A stretch of 49,574 nt of DNA from Staphylococcus devriesei (GCF_002902625.1 NZ_PPRG01000026.1:1-49574); one strand, 5' to 3'; positions 9,273-18,755 are shown, counted from the first letter of the stretch. Notes: a model not told the origin generated them from the letters alone. Numbers and translations are program-made.

Positions 9273-12140
9273 TTATTCTTCAACAATATATCTATAAATA
9301 TCATCTCTAATTGAAGTCTTCATAGCTAAATTCATAGTAACTACTCTATCCCCAATATCTCTAGTTTCTTCTTTAGCAGTGCCTTTTATATATTCCGCTT
9401 CTCCTAAATAATAATGTAGTTTGCCTTCAGCATCACTTTTTTTAACAAATATATATATCTTCTTATTTCTTTCCTTATGATTAATAATATCTTGGATTTC
9501 TTTACTCTTAAGTGAAGCATTTGCTCTTGAAACCCACGCTAGCTCATCTTGACTAAGAAAACGATCTTCATATTTTATATTATCATCTATACCTTCAGAT
9601 TTTGTATAAGTTATAAATACTGGAATATGATCATCTAATACTCTATAACCATAGATATTATTACCCATATTTTTTCATCATTTCTCCAATTGACTAACTT
9701 AAGGAAATCTAATCTTGAATATTGGTTATATAAAATTAAATCATTACCAGAATCTTGAAATTTATTATTATAATATTTAGATAAACTAAGAATATCGATT
9801 ACATACTTTTTAAACTCTTCATCTTCAATATACTTTTTAAATGTATTACTGAGTGAAACTTGCGAATCATTAACGACAATAGGTGAACCATATCTTTCTT
9901 GTTCAGGTAAACCAAAATAATCTAAAGTTAGTATTTTAATTGTCGTATCAATATCTTCATTTTTAATCGTATCTAAATTTTCATATAGTGCTTCACGAGT
10001 CATATCAGTATTAATAATTTTTTCTAAAACATCAATATCAGAACGTTTCAAACCTGGTAATATTTCTTTAGAAAGAAATGTTAGATTTTTAATCGCATTT
10101 TCAGACAAAACTTTTTCAGTATAATTAATTATATTTTTTTAAGAAACAATAATAATTACCAAATTTAGAAATTATTACTTCAGGATCTATAGAATGCTGT
10201 TCAATATAATCCATCAACATAGGTGTTCTACCAATTCTCTGTTTAACACTATTAAAAGCTTCTTTAATTACTTTAACGCTATTTAAAGTTGCTTCGTTAA
10301 TCGAATCATAAATTTTCTTTTTAGCTACTTCTTCAAAATTAATGGTTGATACACCTTCAATTTGATTTGGGTCACTTAGAAATTTACGATAATCATTTTT
10401 ATTTTGTGATTGATTATCTGACAATGCAATTGGAATAAGATAATTATTTTTATAATTCCCAATAAAGTCAATCACAGTTACATAGTCTTTATTTAAACTT
10501 TTTCTTAATCCTCTTCCTAATTGCTGAATAAAAATAATACTAGATTCTGTCCCTCTAAGCATAACAATTTGATTTACTTCCGGGATATCTACGCCCTCGT
10601 TTAATAAATTAACTGAAACTATATAGTTTATGTCCCCATTTACTAGTTCATTTATTACTTTTAGCCTTTTATTTTGATCGTCTTGATCACTAGTTAGTGA
10701 CTTGCTAGGTATATTTCTATCTTGTAATAATTTAGCTATTTCTTTTGCTTCTTCTGTACTACTAACAAAAATTAAACCCTTTAGTTCTTCACCTGAATAT
10801 CCATAATAATTCGTCTTTTCGATAATATGATTTATTCTTTCATCTGAAGTTAAATCTTTTAAAGTAGTTAAATCGTCACTTTCTACTCCGTTATATATAT
10901 AATCTGTAACTCCAAAATAATGGAAAGGACAAAGTATATCACTTTCTAACGCTTTAGGCAGTCTAATTTCATAAGCTACATTATTATCAAAAAGCTCAAA
11001 TATATTCCCTGTATCTGTTCTTTCAGGCGTGGCAGTCATGCCTAAAAAGAAGTCTGGTGTGAAATATTCTAAAATTTTACGATAGGTTTTTGCATCAGTT
11101 CGATGTGCTTCGTCAAAAACTATATAATCAAATTCGTCTTTGTTAAAATATTTATAACTATCTTTACTATTTAAAGATTGGATAGTTGCGAAAATATATT
11201 TAGCTTCTTTATTTTTAATAGTTCCTGTATAGAAGCCAAATTGATCATCACTTTCAAAAGGAAGTACCTTTTTAAATTCTTGGCGTGCTTTTTTTAGTAT
11301 TCCTTCATTGTGGACTATAAATAAAAACTTTTGAGGATTATAATTTCTAACATCTAGAGCACATAAAATAGTTTTCCCAGTTCCTGTTGCTGAAACTATA
11401 AGCCCTTTGTGTTCTCCTGAAGTTCTTAATTTTTTCAAAGCCATTAAGGCTTCCTCTTGCATTTTATTAGGCTTAATTTGTATTGAATTAGTAAACTTTT
11501 CTATAGCTTCGTTTTGTTTACTATTAATCTTAAACAAATCTTTATACAATTTTGATTCGAATGTTTCTTCATAGTTGCTAATCCATTCATAGTTTAAAGG
11601 AATGCTCTTTTCCCATAAATCAAAGAATTGACTTTGAACATTATAAATTAACTCTCCATTTTTATGAGTCGATAATAATACATTATGTTCATAGTTTATT
11701 TTCAAAGCTGTTGAGGTTAAATTTGAACTTCCAATAATCATTGAAGAATGATTTTCATGTTCAAAAATATACCCTTTAGCGTGGAAACCCTCGATATCAG
11801 TTAATCGTACCTCAACGTTCTTCAATTTTAACAATTCTTTGTACATTTTAGGTGTATTAAACCCTAAATAATTTGAAGTGATTAGTTTGCCTTGAACACC
11901 TTTTTGTTTTAAATCATATAATACTCTCTTTAAACTAGTTAACCCGCTTTCAGTTATAAACGCTACTGAAATATAAAACGTTTCACATTTTTCTAACTCA
12001 TTTATAATTGAAGTAAGAACATTTTGATTTCTATTATTAATTAACAACTTAGGGTTTAAGTTACCTGTGTGAGCTGCGTTTTTATCAATGAATCCTTTGT
12101 ATAAAGACTGTGTCAGCTTAGGTACTAAATTACTTTCCAT
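9273..12140 (-). pseudogene. Frameshifted PLD nuclease-DEAH helicase-DUF3427 protein
   Basis: One ancestral protein of about 955 residues is split into three frames. The first 671 residues carry an N-terminal phospholipase D-like nuclease domain (GFHAKGYIFEHE near 118-129, then GSSNLTS), a Walker A loop (SATGTGKT, 250-257), DEAH at 343-346, GMTATPER, and a helicase C domain ending QQLGRGLRKS. The frame breaks at a run of seven A residues (minus strand, 10134-10140). One A fewer would continue into SENAIKNLTFLSKE in the next 157-codon frame. That frame ends after LKLVNW at a six-A run (9670-9675), where one A more would continue into NIYGYRVLDDHIPVFITY. The last part (KSKEIQDIINHKE..YYLGEAE..SIRDDIYRYIVEE) is a typical DUF3427 C-terminus. 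Such proteins are considered restriction- or defence-like helicases. Probably inactive unless frames are restored. Confidence 0.85.
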
Positions 12141-12535
12141 TAGTTTTCACCCTTAATGAGGATATTAACAGCAGGGACATCTGCTGGGGCCCAATTTAAA
12201 TTACTTAATTCATTTAATGGTAGCCATTTAATAGCTTTATGTTCTGTTAAAGTAGGCATTTCCTTATTCAACTCACATTTATAGGTCGATAAGCTTACTA
12301 TTCCAAAATCGTACTCATAATCTGTAGTAGTAATTTTTTCTTTCACTATAAGATCACATTTCATCTCTTCTTTAATTTCTCTAATTAAAGCTTCTTTTTC
12401 AGTTTCTCCTTTTTCAATTTTTCCACCAGGGAATTCTCACATCAAAGGAAGACTCATATTTTCACTACGTTGTGCACATAACACTTTGTTTTCTGAGTAG
12501 ATAACTGCTCCAACTACTTTTATAACTTTTTTCAA
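12140..12535 (-). pseudogene. NUDIX hydrolase (MutT-like) with an in-frame stop
   Basis: A MutT-like NUDIX protein of about 131 codons starting at TTG 12535, which has AAAAAGGGTG upstream. The product begins MKKVIKVVGAVIYSENKVLC and reaches ENMSLPLM. There the expected Trp codon of the MWEFPGGK motif is TGA (12437-12439) instead of TGG. The frame then continues through EFPGGKIEKGETEKEALIRE, the Nudix box, to the natural stop. An internal ATG at 12364 would give only 74 residues lacking most of the Nudix box. The stop overlaps the helicase ATG by one base (TAATG), indicating translational coupling of a two-gene cassette. The family hydrolyses oxidised or modified nucleoside diphosphates; this copy is probably nonfunctional. 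Confidence 0.8.
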
Positions 12536-12680
12536 TAAAAACACCCTTTTTGTATTATTATCTTTAATTTTATCAAAATTAGCTTTTTCATCAATATCTT
12601 AAATACCATAGCTATTATTTTATAATAAATGCATTTATCGAATATAACTGGTTAATATAAAGTTATATTAAAAAAAGACT

Positions 12681-12866
12681 AAAAAGTGATATTTTTAGTC
12701 AAAAGATTGCTATTTCTAGGGGTTTAAATATAAATTATTTATATTATAATTTAATTATGTAATAGCTTTGTGGCTATTACATAATTGGGGGTTTGCGTGG
12801 TTATGGAAAGGGAAATTCAAAAATCTTCCTTTTTATACATCTTAGCGGAAAATGAGATGTTTTTTT
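12681..12866 (+). ncRNA. Candidate structured RNA module 1 of a three-module cluster
   Basis: It starts with a 32-base box at 12681-12712 (TTTTTAGTCAAAAGATTGCT is its right part) that recurs identically at 13332-13363. Next is a perfect 14-bp hairpin, AATTATGTAATAGC at 12753-12766 with loop TTTGTG and complement to 12786, then a G-rich linker (GGGGG). Last comes a terminator-like hairpin, CATCTTA-GCGGAAAA-TGAGATG (12838-12859), followed by seven T residues. The same order recurs in the later module with different stem sequence but preserved pairing. No convincing ORF. The identity of the RNA and its promoter are inferred. Confidence 0.4.
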
Positions 12867-12910
12867 ATATTATTAGTAATTAGTTTACTACTTTTCCATT
12901 TCCATAGTTT

Positions 12911-13018
12911 CGGTAGATCGATCTAATTATCATTGAGGATGTCGTTGTTTCTCAATTGGTAAAATTCCTTAGGGGCTTATCTTAATGGAGAGTATGATGA
13001 GTCCCTTTGTTTATTTTT
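12911..13018 (+). ncRNA. Candidate structured RNA module 2 (diverged)
   Basis: Contains the palindrome TAGATCGATCTA just after TTTCGG, then ATTGAG/CTCAAT. A hairpin GGGCTTATC..GATGAGTCCC (12973-13005) has an interior ATCTTAATGGAGAGTATGATG that aligns with the terminal hairpins of the other two modules, and it is followed by T-rich sequence. It lacks the 32-base box. Weaker than modules 1 and 3. Confidence 0.3.
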
Positions 13019-13020
13019 TA

Positions 13021-13331
13021 CCGATATATACTTTTGCAATTTTTATTTCTAAAACGGTTATCCATACATTTTATAAAATTTGAAAATTAAAACTTACTTA
13101 AAGATGGTATAAGGACTATTTTTTTCATCTTTATTTTTGTTATTTGCTTTTCGGTTTAGTATATCGATAATATAAATTCTAATTTCTTTTAAAATAGCTG
13201 GTAATCGGTAGATGACTACTGATTGTCAGTATTTTTGTGTCTGATTTTCATTTCCCGTGGTTCATACACCTTTTTATTAATCAATTTCTTAGTGTTTCAT
13301 GATTTTTAGATTGAATTTTATAAATTAGTCA
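13021..13331. other. AT-rich gene-free stretch
   Basis: No ORF with a ribosome-binding site is visible. The only structure seen is a possible hairpin AAGATG..CATCTT followed by T-rich sequence near 13100-13140. It separates RNA-like modules 2 and 3. Confidence 0.5.
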
Positions 13332-13500
13332 AAAAAGTGATATTTTTAGTCAAAAGATTGCTACTGCTTGTGGTGTATTTTCGAATATAATAAATGCATA
13401 TTAGATTTCGGTCTAATATACGGAGAATCATAAGGGGGGGGGACATTACATATGTAACTTCCCCGGGGATGCTCATCTTAGCGGAAAATAGGATGGGTTT
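13332..13500 (+). ncRNA. Candidate structured RNA module 3
   Basis: Opens with the same 32-base box as module 1 (13332-13363). A hairpin ATATTAGA-TTTCGG-TCTAATAT follows at 13398-13419. A G9 run and GTAACTTCCCC can form a G/C stem around the palindrome TTACATATGTAA. The end hairpin CATCTTA-GCGGAAAA-TAGGATG (13474-13495) keeps the exact loop of module 1 with a covarying base pair (T-A there, T-G here). The poly-T after it is weak. No supported ORF. Confidence 0.4.
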
Positions 13501-13599
13501 CTCTCATAGTTAGTTTTATACTTTGTCTCATATTTTGTTTAGTTTAAATGATTTTAAATATCTATTCTTTGTTTAAAACGAGTATAGCCAATATTATCA

Positions 13600-13825
13600 A
13601 CGATTTATCATTATGACAGACGAAGGATGTATTAATCGTTTAACTATTACAAGGTAAGAGGACACATTTGTCATGTTTAATGCCTTCTCTCTACTCCAAA
13701 TATAAGGCAGACGCAAGACATTTTAATCGAGTATTGCGTATTTCTTAATACGCAAAGAGCCTAGAGCGATATTAGTTAATCATTTAGGGTGTTTAATATT
13801 AACTTACGCTTTAGGCTCTTTTTTT
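13600..13825 (+). ncRNA. Candidate small RNA, possibly RsaI/RsaOG-like
   Basis: A gene-free plus-strand stretch that ends in a strong terminator. It contains a hairpin GCCTT (13682-13686) / AAGGC (13704-13708) with a C/U-rich loop (CTCTCTACTCC). A perfect 9-bp hairpin TTGCGTATT / AATACGCAA (13734-13755) follows, then a terminator stem AGAGCCTAGAGC (13756-13767) / GCTTTAGGCTCT (13808-13819) with a run of T. The staphylococcal RNA RsaI (RsaOG) is known to have a C/U-rich hairpin loop. Whether this is that RNA is inference from structure only; the 5' end is a guess. Confidence 0.45.
13756..13825 (+). terminator. Terminator of the candidate sRNA, abutting the gtaB stop codon
   Basis: A 12-bp stem with one G-U pair, a 40-base structured loop containing ATTAGTTAAT, and seven T residues on the plus strand. 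The T-run overlaps the gtaB stop codon at 13824-13826, so the two convergent units share this sequence. Confidence 0.75.
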
Positions 13826-14690
13826 ATAATCCGAGTTGTTTAATAAAATGTACAAGTTCATCTTTCATTTTTGGATCTTTGAGGGCATATTCAATTGTTG
13901 TTTTGACGAAACCTAGTTTTTCTCCGACGTCGTAGCGATTGCCATCGAAGTCATATGCGTATACTGGGATGTCGTTGTTCATGCGTTCTATTGCGTCGGT
14001 TAATTGAATTTCGTTGCCGGCGCCTTCTTTTTGTGTTTTTAAGTAGTCGAATATTTCTGGCGTCAGAATATAGCGTCCCATAATAGCTAAGTTGGATGGT
14101 GCAGTCCCTTGTTTAGGTTTCTCTACAAACTGTTTAACTTTGTAACGTTGGCCTTCTTTTTCTAAAGGATCAATAATGCCATAACGATGTGTAACCTCTC
14201 CTTCTACTTCTTGTACGCCAATAACTGAATGGCCTGTTTCTTCATAGACATTCATTAATTGTTTAATCGCAGGTTCTTCAGATTCCACGATATCATCGCC
14301 TAATAAAACCGCAAATGGATCATTACCGATAAATTGACGTGCTGTATAGATGGCATGTCCTAACCCTTTTTGTTCTTTTTGACGAACGTAAAAGATATTA
14401 GCCAAACCTGTGGAATAATTTACCTTTTCAAGTAGCTCTGTTTTACCTTTTTCTTCTAGTACCATTTCTAATTCTTTTTGATTATCAAAATGATCTTCAA
14501 TCGCACGTTTATGTTTGCCAGTTACTATAATGATATCTTCAATTCCTGCGCGAGAGGCTTCTTCTACTATGTATTGGATGGTAGGTTTATCTAAGATTGG
14601 AAGCATTTCTTTAGGCATCGCCTTGGTAGCTGGTAAAAATCTTGTTCCTAAACCAGCGGCAGGTATGATAGCTTTTTTTATTTGTTTCAA
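13824..14690 (-). CDS. gtaB: UTP-glucose-1-phosphate uridylyltransferase
   Basis: A 288-residue GalU/GtaB enzyme making UDP-glucose from UTP and glucose-1-phosphate. In staphylococci UDP-glucose feeds the glycolipid anchor of lipoteichoic acid. The nucleotide-binding signature [20 protein letters not shown] is at residues 11-30, with [19 protein letters not shown] and FVEKPK further on, all in family order. The length is normal. The start is TTG 14690, with GGAG 10-12 bases upstream; no ATG gives a complete N-terminus. Upstream lies repeat copy B, which probably separates it from the gnt operon. Confidence 0.95.
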   Translation of the reverse strand: MKQIKKAIIPAAGLGTRFLPATKAMPKEMLPILDKPTIQYIVEEASRAGIEDIIIVTGKHKRAIEDHFDNQKELEMVLEEKGKTELLEKVNYSTGLANIFYVRQKEQKGLGHAIYTARQFIGNDPFAVLLGDDIVESEEPAIKQLMNVYEETGHSVIGVQEVEGEVTHRYGIIDPLEKEGQRYKVKQFVEKPKQGTAPSNLAIMGRYILTPEIFDYLKTQKEGAGNEIQLTDAIERMNNDIPVYAYDFDGNRYDVGEKLGFVKTTIEYALKDPKMKDELVHFIKQLGL

Positions 14691-14810
14691 ACTTGAGTAA
14701 CTCCTTTGTACATTCTGTTGTTTTTATCATTTGTTAGTTTATCACTCTTTATGTGTCATTCCTAGTGATAGCCTAATGATTGCTTTATAAATAGAAACCG
14801 TTTCAAATTA

Positions 14811-15000
14811 TAAAAAGAGGCTAAGCCATTAATATAAAAAGTGGTTCAGCCTTTAGTTATGGCAGTAGTTGTCTGAAATGAAGATGCGTTTAAACCTCAC
14901 TTTCTTCATTTCTAGTCAACCTTGCCGGGATGGGACAACGAAATCTTGGAAATTGTATTAGATTTCTGTCCCACTCCCTAGATTTCTGTCTCGCTCCCTT
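14811..15000 (-). repeat. Interspersed repeat, copy B, with terminator hairpin
   Basis: Read on the minus strand, it begins about 30 bases after the gntP stop and carries the core module. At its 5' end the segment AGACAGAAATCTA is duplicated (14958-14999). After ACTACTGCCATAACTAAAG the element ends in a hairpin, AGGCTGAACCA / TGGCTTAGCCT (14817-14852), followed by five T residues, a likely gnt operon terminator. Copy G has the same hairpin at the same place. Confidence 0.8.
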
Positions 15001-15029
15001 AAATGACGAAATAGTAATGTAGCTTAATT

Positions 15030-16388
15030 TTAAATAAATAAACTAATAAACAGGATAAAGATAATACCTGATACTGAAATAATAGTTTCAAGTAGTGACC
15101 ATGTTAAGAAGGTTTCTTTAACTGTCAATCCAAAGTATTCTTTAAACATCCAGAAGCCTGCGTCGTTAACGTGTGAAAGGATGACGCTTCCGGCTCCGAT
15201 TGCAAGAACAACAAGTGCGACGTTTACATCTGAATGTTGTAATAATGGTAAGACAATACCTGTCGTTGAAATGGCTGCCACTGTTGCTGAGCCTAATGCG
15301 ATACGTAAGACTGCTGCGACTATCCATGCTAGTAATATTGGTGACATAGTTGAACCTTCAAACATTTTCGCAATCGTATCACCTACGCCGCCGTCGATGA
15401 GGACTTGTTTGAATGTACCGCCACCGCCGATGATTAAGATCATCATGCCGATTGGGTAAATCGCATTAGTGGCTGATTTCATAATGTCGTCCATTTTTCT
15501 ACCACGTTGTAAGCCCATTGAGAAGATGGCGAAGATGACAGAAATCAACATTGCCGTTCCTGCTGTGCCTATAAAGTAAATGACTTGTTCGACAATATTT
15601 TTCGCTTCTTCATGTCCAGTGACCAACTGTACAATCGTTGAAATCAACATTAAGATGACAGGTAAGATAGCTGTGAATATACTTAATCCAAAGCCTGGCA
15701 TTTCAGATTCTTTGAATTCTTTTTGAGACCCTAACGCTGAAATGTCACCTTCACGTGTATAGGCTGATGGGATTATTTTTTGTGCTACTTTATTGAAAAT
15801 TGGGCCAGCTATAATAGTTACGGGTATCGCAATAATAATACCGAATAATAATACTTGACCTAAGTTAGCTTTTAACTCTTTAGCGATAACTACTGGACCA
15901 GGGTGTGGTGGCAAGAAACCATGTGTTACTGAAAGTGCAGTCACCATTGGTAAGCCGAGTTTCAATGGTGACACGTTAGCGCGTTTGGCGATTGTAAATA
16001 CTAACGGTATAAGTAAAACTAGTCCTACTTCAAAGAATAATGCAATACCGACGATGAAGGCTGCGATAAGCATTGCCCATTGAACGTGTTTTTGTCCAAA
16101 TTTAGCGATTAACGTATCGGCAATTCGGTTTGCCCCGCCTCCGTCTGCGAGTAATTTACCGAGCATCGCACCTAAACCAAAGATTAATGCGATATGGCCA
16201 AGTGTGCTACCCATCCCATTTTCAATGGTTTCCATAATTTTATTCAGTGGCATGCCGAGTAAAATGGCAGTGACGACTGATGTAACGATTAGCGAAATAA
16301 ATGTATTAAGCTTTAAGAATATAATAAGTGACAGTAGTAATAAAATCCCAATAACCACGCTTATTAGTGGCCAAATTTCTCCAAACAT
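15030..16388 (-). CDS. gntP: Gluconate:H+ symporter, GntP family
   Basis: A 452-residue integral membrane permease with about 12-14 hydrophobic segments. Family-typical stretches are GLGAMLGKLLADGGGANRIAD near residues 70-90 and the loop HGFLPPHPGPVVIA near 155-168. A GIVLPLL..SHVNDAGFW region lies near 380-420. It imports gluconate with protons. It is the last gene of gntR-gntK-gntP, 38 bases after gntK, with AGGGAGG before the ATG. Transport specificity is supported by the kinase and regulator beside it. Confidence 0.93.
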   Translation of the reverse strand: MFGEIWPLISVVIGILLLLSLIIFLKLNTFISLIVTSVVTAILLGMPLNKIMETIENGMGSTLGHIALIFGLGAMLGKLLADGGGANRIADTLIAKFGQKHVQWAMLIAAFIVGIALFFEVGLVLLIPLVFTIAKRANVSPLKLGLPMVTALSVTHGFLPPHPGPVVIAKELKANLGQVLLFGIIIAIPVTIIAGPIFNKVAQKIIPSAYTREGDISALGSQKEFKESEMPGFGLSIFTAILPVILMLISTIVQLVTGHEEAKNIVEQVIYFIGTAGTAMLISVIFAIFSMGLQRGRKMDDIMKSATNAIYPIGMMILIIGGGGTFKQVLIDGGVGDTIAKMFEGSTMSPILLAWIVAAVLRIALGSATVAAISTTGIVLPLLQHSDVNVALVVLAIGAGSVILSHVNDAGFWMFKEYFGLTVKETFLTWSLLETIISVSGIIFILFISLFI

Positions 16389-16426
16389 CGTAAATCCTCC
16401 CTGTTTCTTTTTTATGTACTGATTGA

Positions 16427-17962
16427 CTACATATGTTTACGTTGAAAATCTGCTATTTCTGCATATCTTTCTTCTAGCGAACGACTTAAATTGATAAAGA
16501 TAGATACTAATTGTTGATAGACGTTCACTGTATCTTGATCAGGTTGATGTTCGTGTGTGGTACCGACCATCTTTTCAACAATAGAAAAATCATCAATCTC
16601 ACCTAAAGCTTTAAGACCAAGTACACAAGCGCCTAGGCAAGAACTTTCATAGCTCTCTGGTACGTTAAGATTTGTATCAAAGATATCAGCCATCATTTGA
16701 CGCCACATCTCACTCTTCGCAAAGCCACCTGTCGCTTTAATTGTCTTAGGTGTTTCATTCATCACTTCTACTAAGGCAAGATAGACGGTATAAAGGTTAT
16801 ATAGTACGCCTTCTAAAGCGGCTCGAATCATATGTTCTTTCTGGTGTGAAAGTGTTAAGCCAAAGAATGAACCGCGCGCATCTGCGTTCCATAAAGGTGC
16901 GCGTTCCCCGGCAAGGTAAGGATGGAAGATTAATCCATCAGCGCCTGGTTTCACTCGGCTAGCGATTTTAGTAAGGACATCGTAAGGATCGACGCCTAAA
17001 CGTTTAGCCGTTTCTACCTCACTTGCAAGTAACTCATCTCTTAGCCATCTAAGGACTACACCACCATTATTGACCGGCCCACCAATAACATAATGATCTT
17101 CATCTAAGACGTAACAGAAGATACGGCCTTTATAGTCTGTACGAGGTTGATTAATTACTGTACGAATAGCACCAGAAGTTCCAATCGTGACTGCGACTTC
17201 ACCTTTTTTATAGCTATTTACTCCTAAGTTAGACAGCACACCATCGCTTGCGCCAACGACTACTGGCGTATCTTCATCGATGCCCATCAATGTAGCGTAA
17301 CGTTTCTTCATACCTTTTAGTATATGTGTAGTGGGTACTAACTTTGGTAGTTGTTCACGTGTGATATCTAATAATTGAAGCGCCTCGTCATCCCAATCTA
17401 AATTTTTCAAATTGAACATACCTGTAGAAGACGCCATTGAATGGTCAATGACATACGTGTCAAAAAGTTGATGGAAAATATATGTCTTAATATCTGCAAA
17501 CATAGCCGTTTGATTATAAATTTCAGATTGCTCATGTTTCATCCAAAAGATTTTAGCTAGGGGTGACATTGGATGAATCGGTGTACCAGTGCGTTGATAA
17601 ATATCGAAACCGTTATGTTGTTGATTAATCATTTCAGCATATTTACTAGCACGATTATCAGCCCACGTGATACTTTCCGTTAAGCGACTGTGTTGTGCAT
17701 CTAATGCAATTAAACTGTGCATTTGGGCACTGAAAGATATCAATTTAATATCTGATTTGTTGATGCCCGCTTCTCTAACGACATATTTTACTGTCATTAG
17801 TACTGCATCAAATAATTCATCTGGATTTTCTTCAGAAACATCTACGTTTGGCGTATGTAAGGGATAACCGATATGATGTTTCATAATCAATTGTCCATTT
17901 TCATCGTATAATACTGATTTCGTACTTGTGGTACCAATATCAACGCCAATCATGTATTTCAT
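16427..17962 (-). CDS. gntK: Gluconokinase, FGGY family
   Basis: A 511-residue sugar kinase that phosphorylates gluconate to 6-phosphogluconate for the pentose phosphate pathway. The N-terminal phosphate loop is MIGVDIGTTSTKSVLYD (residues 4-20). The FGGY signature region includes GASDGVLSNLG and GTSGAIRTV. A C-terminal ATP-binding block reads ATGGFAKSEMWRQMMAD. Length is typical of B. subtilis-type GntK. The ATG follows GAAGGAA. It lies 21 bases after gntR and precedes gntP, so all three are one operon. No 6-phosphogluconate dehydrogenase gene accompanies it here. Confidence 0.94.
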   Translation of the reverse strand: MKYMIGVDIGTTSTKSVLYDENGQLIMKHHIGYPLHTPNVDVSEENPDELFDAVLMTVKYVVREAGINKSDIKLISFSAQMHSLIALDAQHSRLTESITWADNRASKYAEMINQQHNGFDIYQRTGTPIHPMSPLAKIFWMKHEQSEIYNQTAMFADIKTYIFHQLFDTYVIDHSMASSTGMFNLKNLDWDDEALQLLDITREQLPKLVPTTHILKGMKKRYATLMGIDEDTPVVVGASDGVLSNLGVNSYKKGEVAVTIGTSGAIRTVINQPRTDYKGRIFCYVLDEDHYVIGGPVNNGGVVLRWLRDELLASEVETAKRLGVDPYDVLTKIASRVKPGADGLIFHPYLAGERAPLWNADARGSFFGLTLSHQKEHMIRAALEGVLYNLYTVYLALVEVMNETPKTIKATGGFAKSEMWRQMMADIFDTNLNVPESYESSCLGACVLGLKALGEIDDFSIVEKMVGTTHEHQPDQDTVNVYQQLVSIFINLSRSLEERYAEIADFQRKHM

Positions 17963-17983
17963 AATATTCCTTCTTTCCTTTAT

Positions 17984-18664
17984 TTATTGTAACCAGAAAC
18001 TTTCAATGTCTTTACCGACGTCATCAAAGTTGAGATGAAATGCTTTCTTTAATGTCGCCGAATCATAGTTCTCTACTGCTTCTATAAATACTTCATGATT
18101 ATGATGTATGCGTTCAAAATCTGCTTTATCACGTTCCATACGTTGTCGCATCGATATTAAAACGAGCGATTCTATGATGGGTTTTAAGTGACTCCAAAAC
18201 GTGAGTAAGTATTGATGATTAGAGGCCTTAATTGTTGCTTCATGAAATTGTATATCATGTTGCGTAAATGCTTCAGCATCATCAAATTTTATAGCAACTT
18301 TCATCATTTCTAGATGTTTACGCATTTCTTGTACGATCGTTGTCGTGTCTAGATGCTTTATTTTTGAAAATGCGAACGACTCGAGCATTAATCTTAAATC
18401 ATAGAGTTCTTTCTTTTCTTGTTCACCGAATTGAAGTACCTTCGCGCCCATACGTTCTAACTGTATCAATTGATCAGTTTGTAATAATTTGAAGGCATCT
18501 CTAACTGGGGAACGGCTCACGTCAAACTGTTTGGCCACTTGGTTCTCTGTAAGTAATGTGCCTGCCTCGATATCGCCATTAACAATTTGTAACCGTAATT
18601 CCGCTGCTACACCTTCTCCTTTGGTCATACCTCCAAGCCATTGTTTTGGGTATCCCTGTTCCAC
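17984..18664 (-). CDS. gntR: Gluconate operon repressor, GntR family
   Basis: A repressor of about 226 residues of the FadR/GntR subfamily. An N-terminal winged helix-turn-helix (LTENQVAKQFDVSRSPVRDA, about residues 40-59) is followed by an all-helical FCD ligand domain with metal-type His residues (HDIQFHEATIKASNH). The sequence closely follows B. subtilis GntR as I remember it, including ERMGAKV and NFDDV. The frame is open to GTG 18679, but GTG 18664 has GGGAG at proper spacing. It is first in the operon and likely autoregulated through the operator 30 bases upstream, released by gluconate. Confidence 0.92.
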   Translation of the reverse strand: MEQGYPKQWLGGMTKGEGVAAELRLQIVNGDIEAGTLLTENQVAKQFDVSRSPVRDAFKLLQTDQLIQLERMGAKVLQFGEQEKKELYDLRLMLESFAFSKIKHLDTTTIVQEMRKHLEMMKVAIKFDDAEAFTQHDIQFHEATIKASNHQYLLTFWSHLKPIIESLVLISMRQRMERDKADFERIHHNHEVFIEAVENYDSATLKKAFHLNFDDVGKDIESFWLQ

Positions 18665-18691
18665 TTTTGTCACTCCCACTGCCTAATTTCC

Positions 18692-18708
18692 AACTTGTAT
18701 ACAAGTAT
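18692..18708. promoter_or_regulatory. GntR operator
   Basis: The perfect palindrome ACTTGTATACAAGT (18693-18706) matches the known B. subtilis gnt operator core. It lies just downstream of the predicted -10, where a bound repressor would block initiation. Confidence 0.85.
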
Positions 18709-18735
18709 AGTAATACACAAAAGTAACTTTTGTAA
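18707..18735 (-). promoter_or_regulatory. Predicted gnt operon promoter
   Basis: On the minus strand: -35 TTACAA (18735-18730), a 17-base spacer, and -10 TACTAT (18712-18707). The -10 touches the GntR operator, and the -35 lies inside the cre site. Confidence 0.6.
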
Positions 18736-18745
18736 ACGTTTTCTT
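18730..18745. promoter_or_regulatory. cre site (CcpA binding) at the gnt promoter
   Basis: TTGTAAACGTTTTCTT fits the catabolite-responsive consensus WTGNAANCGNWNNCWW at every fixed position. It overlaps the -35, so glucose repression by CcpA is expected. Confidence 0.75.
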
Positions 18746-18755
18746 TTTAAGATAT

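Noticed and set aside
12803..12883. A 26-codon ORF (MEREIQKSSFLY..) inside RNA module 1, as a possible type I toxin.
   Set aside because: Weak ribosome-binding site, not preserved in the other module, and no hydrophobic toxin-like segment; it crosses the terminator hairpin.
13332..13363. The TAGTCAAA words as a CtsR heat-shock operator.
   Set aside because: Only one good TAGTCAAA heptad per box; the second required copy at proper spacing is missing.
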